Both the position numbers and the translations under genes were made by a program. Under the pieces are notes generated by a model. The model saw only the letters and a program-made list of their open reading frames with translations. It was not told where the DNA came from and searched no databases. From a virus, in the IMG/VR virus record IMGVR_UViG_3300020179_000005, positions 1 to 64,000 of that record: 64,000 nucleotides of DNA, one strand, 5' to 3'. Shown here piece after piece: positions 16,800 to 25,108 of this stretch. How positions within the stretch are numbered: the stretch's first letter is position 1; each line of letters starts with the position of its first letter.

Positions 16800-17430
16800 G
16801 TCTCGATGCCGAATTGTAATCTTTGGTGAAATTTAAGGCCTTTCCAAAGTCTATTATCGACATATCCAGGTTCTCCCAAATTTTGGGAGACAAAGCCAAC
16901 CCCAAAGAACTGCAATCTAGCAGGCAATACTGAACCTTGCCATTCATAGAATGAATTTTCTCATATATTTCATCAAACTTTTTATACAAACTATGATAAC
17001 TTACGCTAATAACGTTTGATCTAACACCAAGTAAATTATTTATTCTTTTATAATCGTGAAGCGTAACTATAAGATTTGGTGTATTTTGTATAAAAAATTC
17101 AATAATAGAATTAAATACTGATTTATCTCTTTCATAATAATACTCAAATACATTTGGAGAATAGTATCTATGATTTTTTTTGATGCCGATGGAGTTATGC
17201 TTTTCTTCTAGGATCTCACTTGCTAGATCCGAAGAAACGCTTTTCATAACTCTTGGATGATTTATATTAATTGCTTTTATAATTTCCTTGGAAATATGAG
17301 ATGGAAATGACTTGTCGCTCTTTTTATTTAGTCCAATAATCGAAGACTTAGATACATTAATGAATGCAAATTTCTCATCTTCTGACATCATTTTTGTAAG
17401 TTCTATAACTGAGTCTTTAACGTTTTTCAT
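16786..17430 (-). CDS. Hypothetical protein, 214 aa
   Basis: Begins MKNVKDSVIELTKMMSEDE. Alternating hydrophobic strands such as NLIVTLHDYKR, SNVISVSYHSL and KVQYCLLDCSSLGLALS suggest an alpha/beta fold. I recognise no family. RBS is weak; it overlaps the next gene by 14 nt, in line with the operon. Confidence 0.6.
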   Translation of the reverse strand: MKNVKDSVIELTKMMSEDEKFAFINVSKSSIIGLNKKSDKSFPSHISKEIIKAININHPRVMKSVSSDLASEILEEKHNSIGIKKNHRYYSPNVFEYYYERDKSVFNSIIEFFIQNTPNLIVTLHDYKRINNLLGVRSNVISVSYHSLYKKFDEIYEKIHSMNGKVQYCLLDCSSLGLALSPKIWENLDMSIIDFGKALNFTKDYNSASRHASR

Positions 17431-17438
17431 TTTGACCT

Positions 17439-18152
17439 CTATATTCCAAAATTTCCCCAGTTAATTAAAACTGGATTGTTGTCTAATATTGAATTAATGT
17501 GATTTATTAGATGAAATTTTCCACCATCTAATTGTAAATATCTTTCGTATTTTTTTCTTTTATCTTCATCATATATGTATCCAAGATGCTGCATAACAAG
17601 GCCTGAATCTATCCAGTAATTTCTTTGGCGCACCCAATCAATCACATATGTTGGCTCAGATCCGCAGGCTAAAACCTTATCAGAAAAAACTCCGCCAGGA
17701 ACATATCTAAATATTCTAGAACTATTATTCGGTGCCCAAAGTTTGTCTACCCTGTATTGATTAAAGCTCCACATATGATAAAACCTAACGTTAACTACAT
17801 CTTTTTCGGATCTAGACAATATATTTTTTATATGCAGTAAAGATAGATCGTTTTTATTGTACAACATTTCGTCACAATCTATTGCAATAATCCAATCACC
17901 TGGATTAGCGTGCTTAGAAAGATTGCCCCAAGCAATAGATCTCAACCTACCTTCATGGACACTAAAGGTGGGCTCTTCTGTTTTATATGTATGGCAAAAA
18001 TTAGAAGCTATAGAATGTGTATTATCTTCTGAGCAATCATCTGTAAAAACAATTTCGTCTACTTGAGCAGAAAGTCTTTGGAGTACTTCTTTTAGAAATC
18101 TTTTTTCTTCATTTCTTCCAACCATCTGTGCAATTATTTTTTGATTAGGCAT
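17439..18152 (-). CDS. Glycosyltransferase family 2
   Basis: 237 aa. GT-A features: IIAQMVGRNEEKRFL (nucleotide-binding start), DEIVFTDDCSEDNT, RSIAWG, and WIIAIDCDEML (DxD-type metal site). It may glycosylate phage DNA bases or virion or host surface glycans. A second GT2 lies at 19299-20111. Confidence 0.8.
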   Translation of the reverse strand: MPNQKIIAQMVGRNEEKRFLKEVLQRLSAQVDEIVFTDDCSEDNTHSIASNFCHTYKTEEPTFSVHEGRLRSIAWGNLSKHANPGDWIIAIDCDEMLYNKNDLSLLHIKNILSRSEKDVVNVRFYHMWSFNQYRVDKLWAPNNSSRIFRYVPGGVFSDKVLACGSEPTYVIDWVRQRNYWIDSGLVMQHLGYIYDEDKRKKYERYLQLDGGKFHLINHINSILDNNPVLINWGNFGI

Positions 18153-18174
18153 TATAAATCCCGGTAATTATAGT

Positions 18175-18198
18175 GGCTGGCGGCATACACCGCCAGCC
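18175..18198 (-). terminator. GC-rich hairpin after the 64-aa gene
   Basis: Perfect 9-bp stem GGCTGGCGG/CCGCCAGCC with a 6-nt loop, 12 nt past the stop at 18211. No U-tract follows (ACTATAATTACC), so it may be an attenuator or mRNA 3' stabiliser rather than a full terminator. Confidence 0.5.
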
Positions 18199-18210
18199 TG
18201 GTTAATAAAA

Positions 18211-18405
18211 TTAAGCCTCTACTTGCTTACGAGCTTGTACTGCAGTAATTCTTTCTACCTCTACATCCTTAAAAAGTAGCTCTCCACGTGCACCGGAGAC
18301 TTTACGAGTATTGCTTTTCGCAATCTTTTGCGCCTCTGCTGCAGTTGGTGCCTTTACAATTGACGTAGTCGTAACTGTGAAGTACTTGAATTTATTTTCT
18401 GCCAT
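18211..18405 (-). CDS. Small protein, 64 aa, sharing a domain with the metallophosphoesterase
   Basis: MAENKFKYFTVTTTSIVKAP, then TAAEAQKIAKS and GELLFKDVEVERITAVQA. The same pattern (F.IT.TYIVRAP..SQAKNL, GDILNEDLNIIEIT) forms the N-terminus of the protein at 44086-45345. RBS AAAGGA and its own promoter suggest strong separate expression. Function unknown. Confidence 0.7.
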   Translation of the reverse strand: MAENKFKYFTVTTTSIVKAPTAAEAQKIAKSNTRKVSGARGELLFKDVEVERITAVQARKQVEA

Positions 18406-18445
18406 GTTGATTATCCTTTTCTAGTTTGCGTATATTACTCATATG

Positions 18446-18474
18446 AGTATACACGATCAAAAAGAAAAAATCAA
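18446..18474 (-). promoter_or_regulatory. Probable sigma-70-type promoter for the 64-aa gene
   Basis: Minus-strand TTGATT (18469-18474) and TATACT (18446-18451) are 17 nt apart, about 45 nt before the ATG at 18405. The -35 lies over the stop of the upstream gene. An inverted ACTCATATGAGT palindrome (18437-18448) overlaps the -10 and could be an operator. Confidence 0.5.
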
Positions 18475-18896
18475 ACTGAAATTGGATTGTCCTCTTTTGA
18501 TGGCCAATAATACGGTAGTGTTGGATCCTCGTTGAAATATATTGAGTAATATTCCCAATCTTTTCTTAGCAAGTTTGATCTATGTGATCTATGAAGCTTT
18601 TCGTCTCCGAACCAAAAAGGCATTTTTGCCTCTATTAACAGTGTTTCAAATGACATATTGTTTTCAAATCCCCTTTTAATCCATTCGGATATTGTGTGGT
18701 TTTGATAAAGTTGCAGAGCGGATTCGTAATTTTTCCACATTCTTACAGCTGGATGATTTATCCAGCCTTTCTTTTCCGTCCTATTTAAAAGAATATTCAG
18801 TATCTGATAAGTCTCAACTCTTTGCTTGCCAAGACGTTTTGAATCAAGAATTTGAATAGATTTTTTAAAATTCGGAAAAGGTAAGAATGTTTGCAT
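18471..18896 (-). CDS. MSMEG_6728 / Pyr_excise-like protein
   Basis: 141 aa. MQTFLPFPNFKKSIQILDSK, RLGKQRVE.YQIL and HPAVRMWKNYESAL are signatures of the MSMEG_6728 family related to pyrimidine-dimer DNA glycosylases. Likely DNA repair or base excision. Overlaps the SNase-like gene by 1 nt. Confidence 0.75.
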   Translation of the reverse strand: MQTFLPFPNFKKSIQILDSKRLGKQRVETYQILNILLNRTEKKGWINHPAVRMWKNYESALQLYQNHTISEWIKRGFENNMSFETLLIEAKMPFWFGDEKLHRSHRSNLLRKDWEYYSIYFNEDPTLPYYWPSKEDNPISV

Positions 18897-19297
18897 TACT
18901 TATCCTTTTTAAACTCTGTCCAAGTTTTATCACCTACACCATAGTATTCCCTAGCGAGGCCTGCAGTAACGATGTCTGTATTGAGACAGTTGCCACTTTC
19001 GTCCCAAACTTTAGCTAACACCCTACCATACTTTTCATTTTTATCTAAAATAGTTTCTATTTTAACCTTATGATTTGCACGGGTAAGCCACTGATCAGTA
19101 AACTCTTTGGCCGCTAAACCTTTTTGTTTTTCAGCTACATCTTTTGTTCGACTTTCTGGTGTATTTACACCATAAAGACGCACTCTACCTTTTCTAAGGG
19201 TATCAAAGCCAAGGTCGATGATAATATCAAATGTGTCACCATCAACTACTTTTTTAACTTCTGCATTGTATATCCATGGGTTCAATTTATCTGACAC
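18896..19297 (-). CDS. Staphylococcal nuclease-like (thermonuclease) protein
   Basis: 133 aa. VVDGDTFDIIIDLG, VRLYGVNTPESR, KYGRVLAKVW: the SNase catalytic Asp, Arg and Asp/Arg set. No signal peptide, so it would act inside the cell, perhaps degrading host DNA or RNA. A second SNase-like domain occurs at the C-terminus of the giant hub protein. Confidence 0.85.
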   Translation of the reverse strand: MSDKLNPWIYNAEVKKVVDGDTFDIIIDLGFDTLRKGRVRLYGVNTPESRTKDVAEKQKGLAAKEFTDQWLTRANHKVKIETILDKNEKYGRVLAKVWDESGNCLNTDIVTAGLAREYYGVGDKTWTEFKKDK

Positions 19298-19298
19298 G

Positions 19299-20111
19299 TT
19301 AATCTCTTTCTATTCCTATGTAATCGCATGCTTTGCGAAATATTGATTGACTTACCTTGAACTGTGCATCGGCGTGACTGTAGCCCTCTCCCGGCTTAGG
19401 AGAAGAGGCGTGCCAGCTATGACCAATCGACACAGAACCATCATACACTACATTATAGCCTAAATGCCTTGCAAAATACGAGCACCAAGTCTCTTCGTAG
19501 TAATGAGGCGTTGGAAGAAACGCTCCTTTAGCTTCAGGATATAATTCCCTATACTTAAGATTGTTTGTTAACTCATTCCATACGGATCTTCTGATAAAAT
19601 ATGCAGAACCAGATATGGTAACGCAATTAACCCTATCCCTATAAAGAGAGTCTGTTGGATCAGGCTCCATCCACCCCCTATGCCTAGGCTGAGTGTTAGT
19701 GCCTACAATTCCTGCGTGCCTTATAAGGCTATATTCATCTCTTTGTTTCGGACCAAGGATGTGTACGTTTTGTTCTTGATTAAATATTCTACAGATTTTT
19801 GTTATATCTTCGTTTGTAAACCAAACATCAGCATTAAGTAATCCTATAACACTATTCGATCCAATGGCCGCAAGCTTATTGCATGCAGCTGAATAGCCAA
19901 TGTTTTTATTTAAAGACACTCTATCTATTAAATAGTCGTCTTCTTTAGACCTAAAAAAATCTACCGTATCATCGCTTGAACCGTTATCGGCTATATATAA
20001 ATTCCAAAACTTTTCTGAATGATTTCCAGTGAATAATTGGTCGTGAAGACTGTTTAATAATCTTTCTAGTAGTGACTTAGTATTGTAGTTGACAACGCAG
20101 AGGTCTATCAT
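19299..20111 (-). CDS. Glycosyltransferase family 2
   Basis: 270 aa. IDLCVVNYNTKSLLERLL, LYIADNGSSDDT, NIGYSAACNKL and LLNADVWF (DxD-like) followed by a C-terminal acceptor part with HYYEETWCSYFARHLGY. Typical rhamnosyl/GT2 (WbbL-like) layout. Glycan target unknown; may modify phage DNA or capsid. Confidence 0.8.
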   Translation of the reverse strand: MIDLCVVNYNTKSLLERLLNSLHDQLFTGNHSEKFWNLYIADNGSSDDTVDFFRSKEDDYLIDRVSLNKNIGYSAACNKLAAIGSNSVIGLLNADVWFTNEDITKICRIFNQEQNVHILGPKQRDEYSLIRHAGIVGTNTQPRHRGWMEPDPTDSLYRDRVNCVTISGSAYFIRRSVWNELTNNLKYRELYPEAKGAFLPTPHYYEETWCSYFARHLGYNVVYDGSVSIGHSWHASSPKPGEGYSHADAQFKVSQSIFRKACDYIGIERD

Positions 20112-20114
20112 ACC

Positions 20115-20351
20115 TTACCATTGATCGTCATAATTATTAGAAGAGGCGTTGTTGACGTTTTCTACTGCAGAATTAACGGCGGTAATAACTCTGGCGTATA
20201 CAACTTTGTCATCTTGTGAGACTTGGCCCCTTAAAAGATTTGCATAAGTTTTCTGTATATGCATTAATATATCAAGATCTTCTATTAAAAAGGATTGACC
20301 TGGTTCAAGTTTAATAGTTACTTTTTTCTTTAAATTTGTTTTCTTACTCAC
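20115..20351 (-). CDS. Hypothetical protein, 78 aa
   Basis: MSKKTNLKKKVTIKLEPGQ, then one long helix with ILMHIQKTYANLLRG. The gene overlaps its upstream neighbour by 8 nt. No family. Confidence 0.55.
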   Translation of the reverse strand: MSKKTNLKKKVTIKLEPGQSFLIEDLDILMHIQKTYANLLRGQVSQDDKVVYARVITAVNSAVENVNNASSNNYDDQW

Positions 20352-20589
20352 TGTTTTTTTTCTTTCTCTTATTGCTTTTATTTTCTATTGCATCCATGTT
20401 TTTTGGATCTAGTTTGTGGACACACACATTCTGAGTATCCGGTTCGTATGTTATGAAAAAAATATGCTTGTCTTTTTCCGACACTCCTTCCGGAGGAGGA
20501 GATTCGACAGCTATTTTGTCAGAAGAAGAACCATAAACCTGACTATGATTATCGTAAACGATGATGTAATTTAATTTAGAGGCTGGCAT
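20344..20589 (-). CDS. Hypothetical protein, 81 aa
   Basis: Starts MPASKLNYIIVYDNHSQVYG; beta-rich, ends in KSNKRKKKNSE. Its ATG directly follows the TAA of the small membrane protein (TAAATG). No family. Confidence 0.55.
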   Translation of the reverse strand: MPASKLNYIIVYDNHSQVYGSSSDKIAVESPPPEGVSEKDKHIFFITYEPDTQNVCVHKLDPKNMDAIENKSNKRKKKNSE

Positions 20590-20760
20590 TTATATAAAAA
20601 ATACTATCAAAAGAGACATTAAAAAACCGGACAATGCTGCAAGAAACAAAGACAATCTTCTTTGTTTTTGATCCTCTAATATTTGAGAAAGGGTATTTAA
20701 ATTAAGGCCCCAACTAAATAAGATGGTAAACAAGATAACAAAAACTATTTTGTTAAACAT
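20590..20760 (-). CDS. Small membrane protein, 56 aa
   Basis: ATG at 20760 overlaps the ThyX end; TAA at 20590. Two hydrophobic segments (IVFVILFTILFSWGL and AALSGFLMSLLIVFF) flank a charged loop QILEDQKQRR. Could be a holin-like or other inner-membrane protein; no lysis gene is adjacent. Confidence 0.55.
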   Translation of the reverse strand: MFNKIVFVILFTILFSWGLNLNTLSQILEDQKQRRLSLFLAALSGFLMSLLIVFFI

Positions 20761-21466
20761 TTCTATTCACCAAACAAGACATTGATACTGGAAAGTGAGG
20801 AGTAACAAGTTCGTCAATTACTTTTGCATATTCTACTATTTCCCATTGAGCATCAGGGGAAAGTCTTTGATTCAAAAACAGAGAAACAGATTGCAGGCTA
20901 CACGACCATCTATAGACTACGTGCATTCCGTAGGCCGCAAGAAACAGTCTTGCCTGCTCTGGAGCCACCCCATTGTTCATGGCCATTTTGTACAGCGCCT
21001 CGCCCTGAGCAACGTACTTAGAGAGCTCCTCCGTTAAAACAGATCCAGTCCATGGATCTATTGGTCCACCAGAGCCTTGTTTTTTGTCCTCTGGTGCCAA
21101 ACGCCATTTTTCTGAACTTGGAATATAGAATTCCGGCTCCATAGTTATGTATCTTCTTGAAGACTCATTCCAAGAATCCATTGTATGATCTGAGCCAACA
21201 ACGTATTTCCAGTGCTGTCGCGCCACAAATAAAGGCGCTTTTAATTCAAGGGTTACAAAGGCATGTCTAAACGGGGACATATGATTTTCTCTAGCCAAAA
21301 AACTAATTAATCTTGCATCAGACGTGGACATCTCTTTGCTCTCTTTGGCAAAGGAGGCTCTTGCTGCGTTAGCCACAGACAAATCAGACCCCATTTTATC
21401 CACAAGTCTGACATAGCCATTCCCCAAAACAGACCTAGTATCTTCTAAGTGGGCTATATTTTCCAT
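20753..21466 (-). CDS. thyX: Flavin-dependent thymidylate synthase
   Basis: 237 aa. Contains SPFRHAFVTLELKAPLFVARQ, then the ThyX signature region (RQHW...SWNESSRRYI) and YRWSCSLQSVSLFLNQRL. Makes dTMP from dUMP with FAD. A slightly divergent RHRxxS motif (RQHWKY) is notable. Located with RNR for dNTP supply. Confidence 0.85.
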   Translation of the reverse strand: MENIAHLEDTRSVLGNGYVRLVDKMGSDLSVANAARASFAKESKEMSTSDARLISFLARENHMSPFRHAFVTLELKAPLFVARQHWKYVVGSDHTMDSWNESSRRYITMEPEFYIPSSEKWRLAPEDKKQGSGGPIDPWTGSVLTEELSKYVAQGEALYKMAMNNGVAPEQARLFLAAYGMHVVYRWSCSLQSVSLFLNQRLSPDAQWEIVEYAKVIDELVTPHFPVSMSCLVNRNV

Positions 21467-21515
21467 AGGCTTATATTATACCACAATATCTGTGAATTAA
21501 TTGATCTTATTTTCC

Positions 21516-23618
21516 TTATTTATCTTTTAAAAACTTAATTTCACATGAATCTGTAGTGCAATATCTTTCGCCTATAGCATCTGAAGCCAATCCCGCATAA
21601 ACGCCACTAAGATCGATTGGAAAAAGCTTATCTACCTGATCTAGATATTCTTGCTCTGATATTTGAGTATAGGGCATTTGGGGATATGTATCATTGCCAC
21701 TTGGTAAAAATGATACGGTTTTTAACTGACCGTCGTGCATGTGCAGAACCGTACCAATATACTTAGATTCGGTGTCTTTGTCGAATGAAACTGTAACCGA
21801 AACAGAATTATCTGACCAATATCTCTGAGCCGTAGTAGCTAAGGCCATTTTTTCAAATATTGTTACGTCTTTTTCTGATCTAACGGCATCAGATTTAATT
21901 GGAAAATAAACCACAGAAGTTGTGTCCGGAGATTCCGCTGCCGGTTCTACTTTATAATTTGCCATTTTAAAAAGCGGAAGCATAGGGTCTTCGTTAGAAA
22001 ATCTGATTGTTCTATTAAAAAACTTACCACCTGGTGTCCAGTGAACACCGGGAGATTCTCCGGCAAGAATAGAAACTGTACCGGATGGCTTAACCGTTGT
22101 CATTTTAATTGATTCCCTAATCCCAAGCCATTCAGAATACACATTGTCGTATCTTTGAATTGTTTTGTATCCTTGATTCATCCACTCTTTTAGAATCGGC
22201 ATACCGTGACGATCAGCGAAGTTAGCAACTCCAGACATAGACGCACCTATTCTTCTATTTCTTTGCATAATTGCATTGGTTTCTTCCCAGTGAGTTGGAA
22301 GTAACGTCACTGTTTTTGCATAAAGATATGCAAATTTGAGTGTTCTTTTATAATCCTCTAAATCATCGTGTCTTCCAAGATATGTCTCAACCAATGTGCA
22401 ACATTCGTATGATTCAAGTGATTGTTCTGCACAGGGATTATATCCAGCGACTCTGTGATCCTTGTTGTTGGGTGGGTCAATTAATCTTCCATACTTTCTG
22501 GATACATCCATCCAAATAACTCCCGGCTCTCCATTCATAGATATGCCGTCAATTATTGGGGACAAATCTGTACCGACCTCTGTTTCAACAGAATTGTTTG
22601 ACATCCAACCCCAACCAGGATTTTGCGGATCATAAGAATTTCTTTCAGGAAAGATTTCAGAATTCTTTAGGTTAAGAAAGTCTTTGTCGTCTATTCTCCC
22701 TATTAGGAGCTCAGCCGAACGACGAACATTGCCAGATACCACGCAAACACCAATTAGATTTCCCAAATCTGCTATATCTTTTCTGGTAAGTTTTTGTTCA
22801 TTTCTTGATAAAAAGAGTTTTCTAATAGCTGAATGCAACTTTTCTAATGGAGCTGGACCAGAAGCTGTTCCTCCAAAGGTTTTTATTGGAGTTCCAAATG
22901 GGCGTATCATGGAATAGTCAAATTCTATTTCATTTTGATCTGGTTTTAGATATGAATTTATCAAAGACGCAACAGAGTTAACCCAACCCTCTCTTGAGTC
23001 TTCTATCGTCTCAATCTGCTTTGTTTTATTCGGTTTATATATTTGGAATTCCTTGTCAGAACCCTTATCATCAAATCCAACTCCAACTCCCAACATAGAA
23101 GCCTCCATTAAAAATGCAAATGGTTTTGCTGGATTTAATTTTGTCATCTCTAAAGTAGAAACAAATGCACAGTTTTGAAGGGCAGCGGAGTTCTTTTGCG
23201 TATTTACCAGCTCGGTGCCCATGACCCATAACCCTCGTCCTGGCGGAGTCCATTTTAGGTTGAACAACCTATCAAAGGCTTCCTTTGCTGAAGCTTGAGC
23301 TTTGGCGTCGTTCCACGGAAGTCTGTTTTTCTTACAGTGATCTTTTTGAAGAGAGTACATTCCATTTATAACTCGTTCGCAAACATCTACCCAGGTTTCT
23401 TTTGTCTTGTCGGTCTTTAAACGAGAATAGGTGCGCAAGAAAGTAATTTCTCCAACAGAGTTTCCACCAGCATCCCTATACCCAAAAGGAGCCTTTTTTT
23501 CTTTATATGAATTTATAAAATCATCTGTTAATTTAAAAGAAAATATTGATACCGTTCTATCAATTGCGTTTGCTAGATTGGCATTTCCAACTTCTGTATC
23601 TTCAATTATTTCTGTCAT
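21516..23618 (-). CDS. nrdJ: Class II (adenosylcobalamin-dependent) ribonucleotide reductase
   Basis: 700 aa, the size of monomeric RTPR. NSAALQNCAFVS (active-site Cys), GVGVGFDD, NPCAEQSLESYECCTLVE (N-C-E radical residues), KPSGTVSILAGESPG and C-terminal RYCTTDSCEIK (redox Cys pair). Converts NTPs to dNTPs. RBS AGGAG 5 nt before ATG. Arg codons were checked one by one: none is CGG. Confidence 0.92.
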   Translation of the reverse strand: MTEIIEDTEVGNANLANAIDRTVSIFSFKLTDDFINSYKEKKAPFGYRDAGGNSVGEITFLRTYSRLKTDKTKETWVDVCERVINGMYSLQKDHCKKNRLPWNDAKAQASAKEAFDRLFNLKWTPPGRGLWVMGTELVNTQKNSAALQNCAFVSTLEMTKLNPAKPFAFLMEASMLGVGVGFDDKGSDKEFQIYKPNKTKQIETIEDSREGWVNSVASLINSYLKPDQNEIEFDYSMIRPFGTPIKTFGGTASGPAPLEKLHSAIRKLFLSRNEQKLTRKDIADLGNLIGVCVVSGNVRRSAELLIGRIDDKDFLNLKNSEIFPERNSYDPQNPGWGWMSNNSVETEVGTDLSPIIDGISMNGEPGVIWMDVSRKYGRLIDPPNNKDHRVAGYNPCAEQSLESYECCTLVETYLGRHDDLEDYKRTLKFAYLYAKTVTLLPTHWEETNAIMQRNRRIGASMSGVANFADRHGMPILKEWMNQGYKTIQRYDNVYSEWLGIRESIKMTTVKPSGTVSILAGESPGVHWTPGGKFFNRTIRFSNEDPMLPLFKMANYKVEPAAESPDTTSVVYFPIKSDAVRSEKDVTIFEKMALATTAQRYWSDNSVSVTVSFDKDTESKYIGTVLHMHDGQLKTVSFLPSGNDTYPQMPYTQISEQEYLDQVDKLFPIDLSGVYAGLASDAIGERYCTTDSCEIKFLKDK

Positions 23619-23626
23619 ATTTTCTC

Positions 23627-24325
23627 CTAACTAATAATTCTTTTAATATATTTTGGATTTGTTTTTTTAATTTCTGTTGTCTTAATTTTAATGATATCTT
23701 CCATTGAATAAATCTTATGTATTTCTTTTTCAAAAAAATAACCACTTCTCCAACTAAATATCTTTTCTATATTATTTTTGTGATTCATAAACACATTACA
23801 TATTACTGCACCGCCGTAGGCTTTAACAAGATTAAATACCTTTGGCTCAAGATTTTTAAGCTCCTCAAATGATAATTTACCTTTGTCTCTACATTTTTCG
23901 TATAACCAATTAAAAGCTTGCCTATTCATAGGAGAAACGTCTACTGGATCAATAACTCCAAGTTTTATTATATCATTTCTTTTTTGCGTTATTTCTATAT
24001 CATTCTTGATGTTTTTTTTGTAATCTAAAAACCAATCTTTTTTATTGAATTGTTCCCATCCTGTACACCAAAACAATATATTTTCTGGAGGATTAGGTAT
24101 AGTAGTACCTTCCTCATATGAAATTAATGTGGCACAAGAGATAGCTTTTTTAACATGGTTTTTTCTTTGCTCTTCTGTAGGCATTTTTTTGCCAGAGCTA
24201 TTCCACAGAGATCTTATATGATATTTCCAATCAACTGTTGCCACAAATATATTTAAATATTTTTCTGCAACGTCCATTGGTATGATGTCTTGTTCTACGA
24301 CTTTTTTAAGATCATCTAAAGACAT
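23627..24325 (-). CDS. Hypothetical protein, 232 aa
   Basis: MSLDDLKKVVEQDIIPMD; helical, with WKYHIRSLWNSSGKK, FWCTGWEQFNKKDWF and a long basic C-terminus. No family recognised. First gene after the terminator at 24382, upstream of RNR. Confidence 0.55.
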   Translation of the reverse strand: MSLDDLKKVVEQDIIPMDVAEKYLNIFVATVDWKYHIRSLWNSSGKKMPTEEQRKNHVKKAISCATLISYEEGTTIPNPPENILFWCTGWEQFNKKDWFLDYKKNIKNDIEITQKRNDIIKLGVIDPVDVSPMNRQAFNWLYEKCRDKGKLSFEELKNLEPKVFNLVKAYGGAVICNVFMNHKNNIEKIFSWRSGYFFEKEIHKIYSMEDIIKIKTTEIKKTNPKYIKRIIS

Positions 24326-24381
24326 TCATAATCCCTCATAAAACTATCTAAACTCATAAAACTTTCAAACCAAAAGATAAT

Positions 24382-24405
24382 CCCGCCTGGTTTTACCCAG
24401 ACGGG
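24382..24405 (-). terminator. Hairpin closing the tail-fibre gene block
   Basis: On the minus strand a 9-bp stem (CCCGTCTGG/CCAGGCGGG, one G-U pair) with loop GTAAAA, then ATTATCTTTT. It lies in the 148-nt gap after the gene ending at 24474 and before 24325. The wobble pairs only in the minus-strand RNA. Confidence 0.6.
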
Positions 24406-24473
24406 ACCTGTCTCATAGCTCACTGGCCTCCGCGCATCCAATTATATCATACTGAAACCAGAAATATGTATTG

Positions 24474-25061
24474 TTACAAAGCTTTTGCCGAAGGAACTCC
24501 GTTGTACTCTCCAACCTTGTTTCTGCCGTATTCCGAAGAAGTATTGGCTTGACCGTATCCTTCTGGAAATACGTTTGTAGAAGTAACTCCATCAAACTCA
24601 TAATTATTATAAAGACCGTAGTCCGTCACTCTTTTTGCGTGACCGTAACCCGAAGCAAAAATTTCCGACGAAGTTACACCATCAAAAAAGTAATTTGAAT
24701 AGAGGGAATACGACCTAGTCTTATCGGAAGCGTGTCCGTAATTGGCGCTAAACGCTGCAGATACGCCCTTGAATTCCATTGGCCTAAATCTTCCACCGGC
24801 GTACCCAACGCCGTTGGCAAATGTGCCAGACAGCGGATGGATATAAAGAGTAGACCCAGTGAAAATTTGAGAAAGCAAAAGATTACCAGGATGCCTGCCC
24901 GTTCCAGGAACGTGATCATTATCTGGCGCTCCAGTTAAAAGACCAGGGGCAAACAATGGATAAAACGAATATTTGCCTGCTGTGCCCTTAAATACATTAA
25001 CCATATCTGTCGTGCTGCGACCCCTAAGAACCGGTCTTGGGCCAACATAAAAAGTTGCCAT
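24474..25061 (-). CDS. Repeat-containing tail or fibre protein, 195 aa
   Basis: RBS AAGGAG 9 nt before ATG. The C-terminal half (about residues 88-195) holds four degenerate ~30-aa repeats with YG.(A/Y)...Y..YxFDGV.S...F..GYG.A. The N-terminal part is Gly/Pro-rich (GTGRHPGNLLLSQIF). It is the last gene of the fibre block, so a distal tip or adhesin is possible. Confidence 0.6.
   Translation of the reverse strand: MATFYVGPRPVLRGRSTTDMVNVFKGTAGKYSFYPLFAPGLLTGAPDNDHVPGTGRHPGNLLLSQIFTGSTLYIHPLSGTFANGVGYAGGRFRPMEFKGVSAAFSANYGHASDKTRSYSLYSNYFFDGVTSSEIFASGYGHAKRVTDYGLYNNYEFDGVTSTNVFPEGYGQANTSSEYGRNKVGEYNGVPSAKAL
24477..24806 (-). repeat. Four degenerate ~30-aa protein repeats
   Basis: Coordinates are given in coding order. 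Repeat core: Y..(L/Y)(Y/S)(N)Y.FDGVTS...F..GYGxA, three units clear and one at each end weaker, in the gene at 24474-25061. Confidence 0.5.
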
Positions 25062-25108
25062 TATCTTATTCTCCTTGATGTTAAAGGTATTCGGTGTCTA
25101 TATAGTAA

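Noticed and set aside
18155-18175. TATAAT-like box before the glycosyltransferase at 18152
   Set aside because: No acceptable -35 at 16-18 nt; the upstream sequence is the GC-rich hairpin.
24326-24473. tRNA gene in the gap upstream of the RNR block
   Set aside because: The hairpin there is a terminator-like stem; no T-arm GTTCGANNC pattern or acceptor pairing is seen. I noticed no tRNA anywhere in the window by eye.
24413-24919. Two further minus-strand frames over the repeat protein
   Set aside because: They are out-of-frame shadows of the 195-aa gene with its strong RBS.
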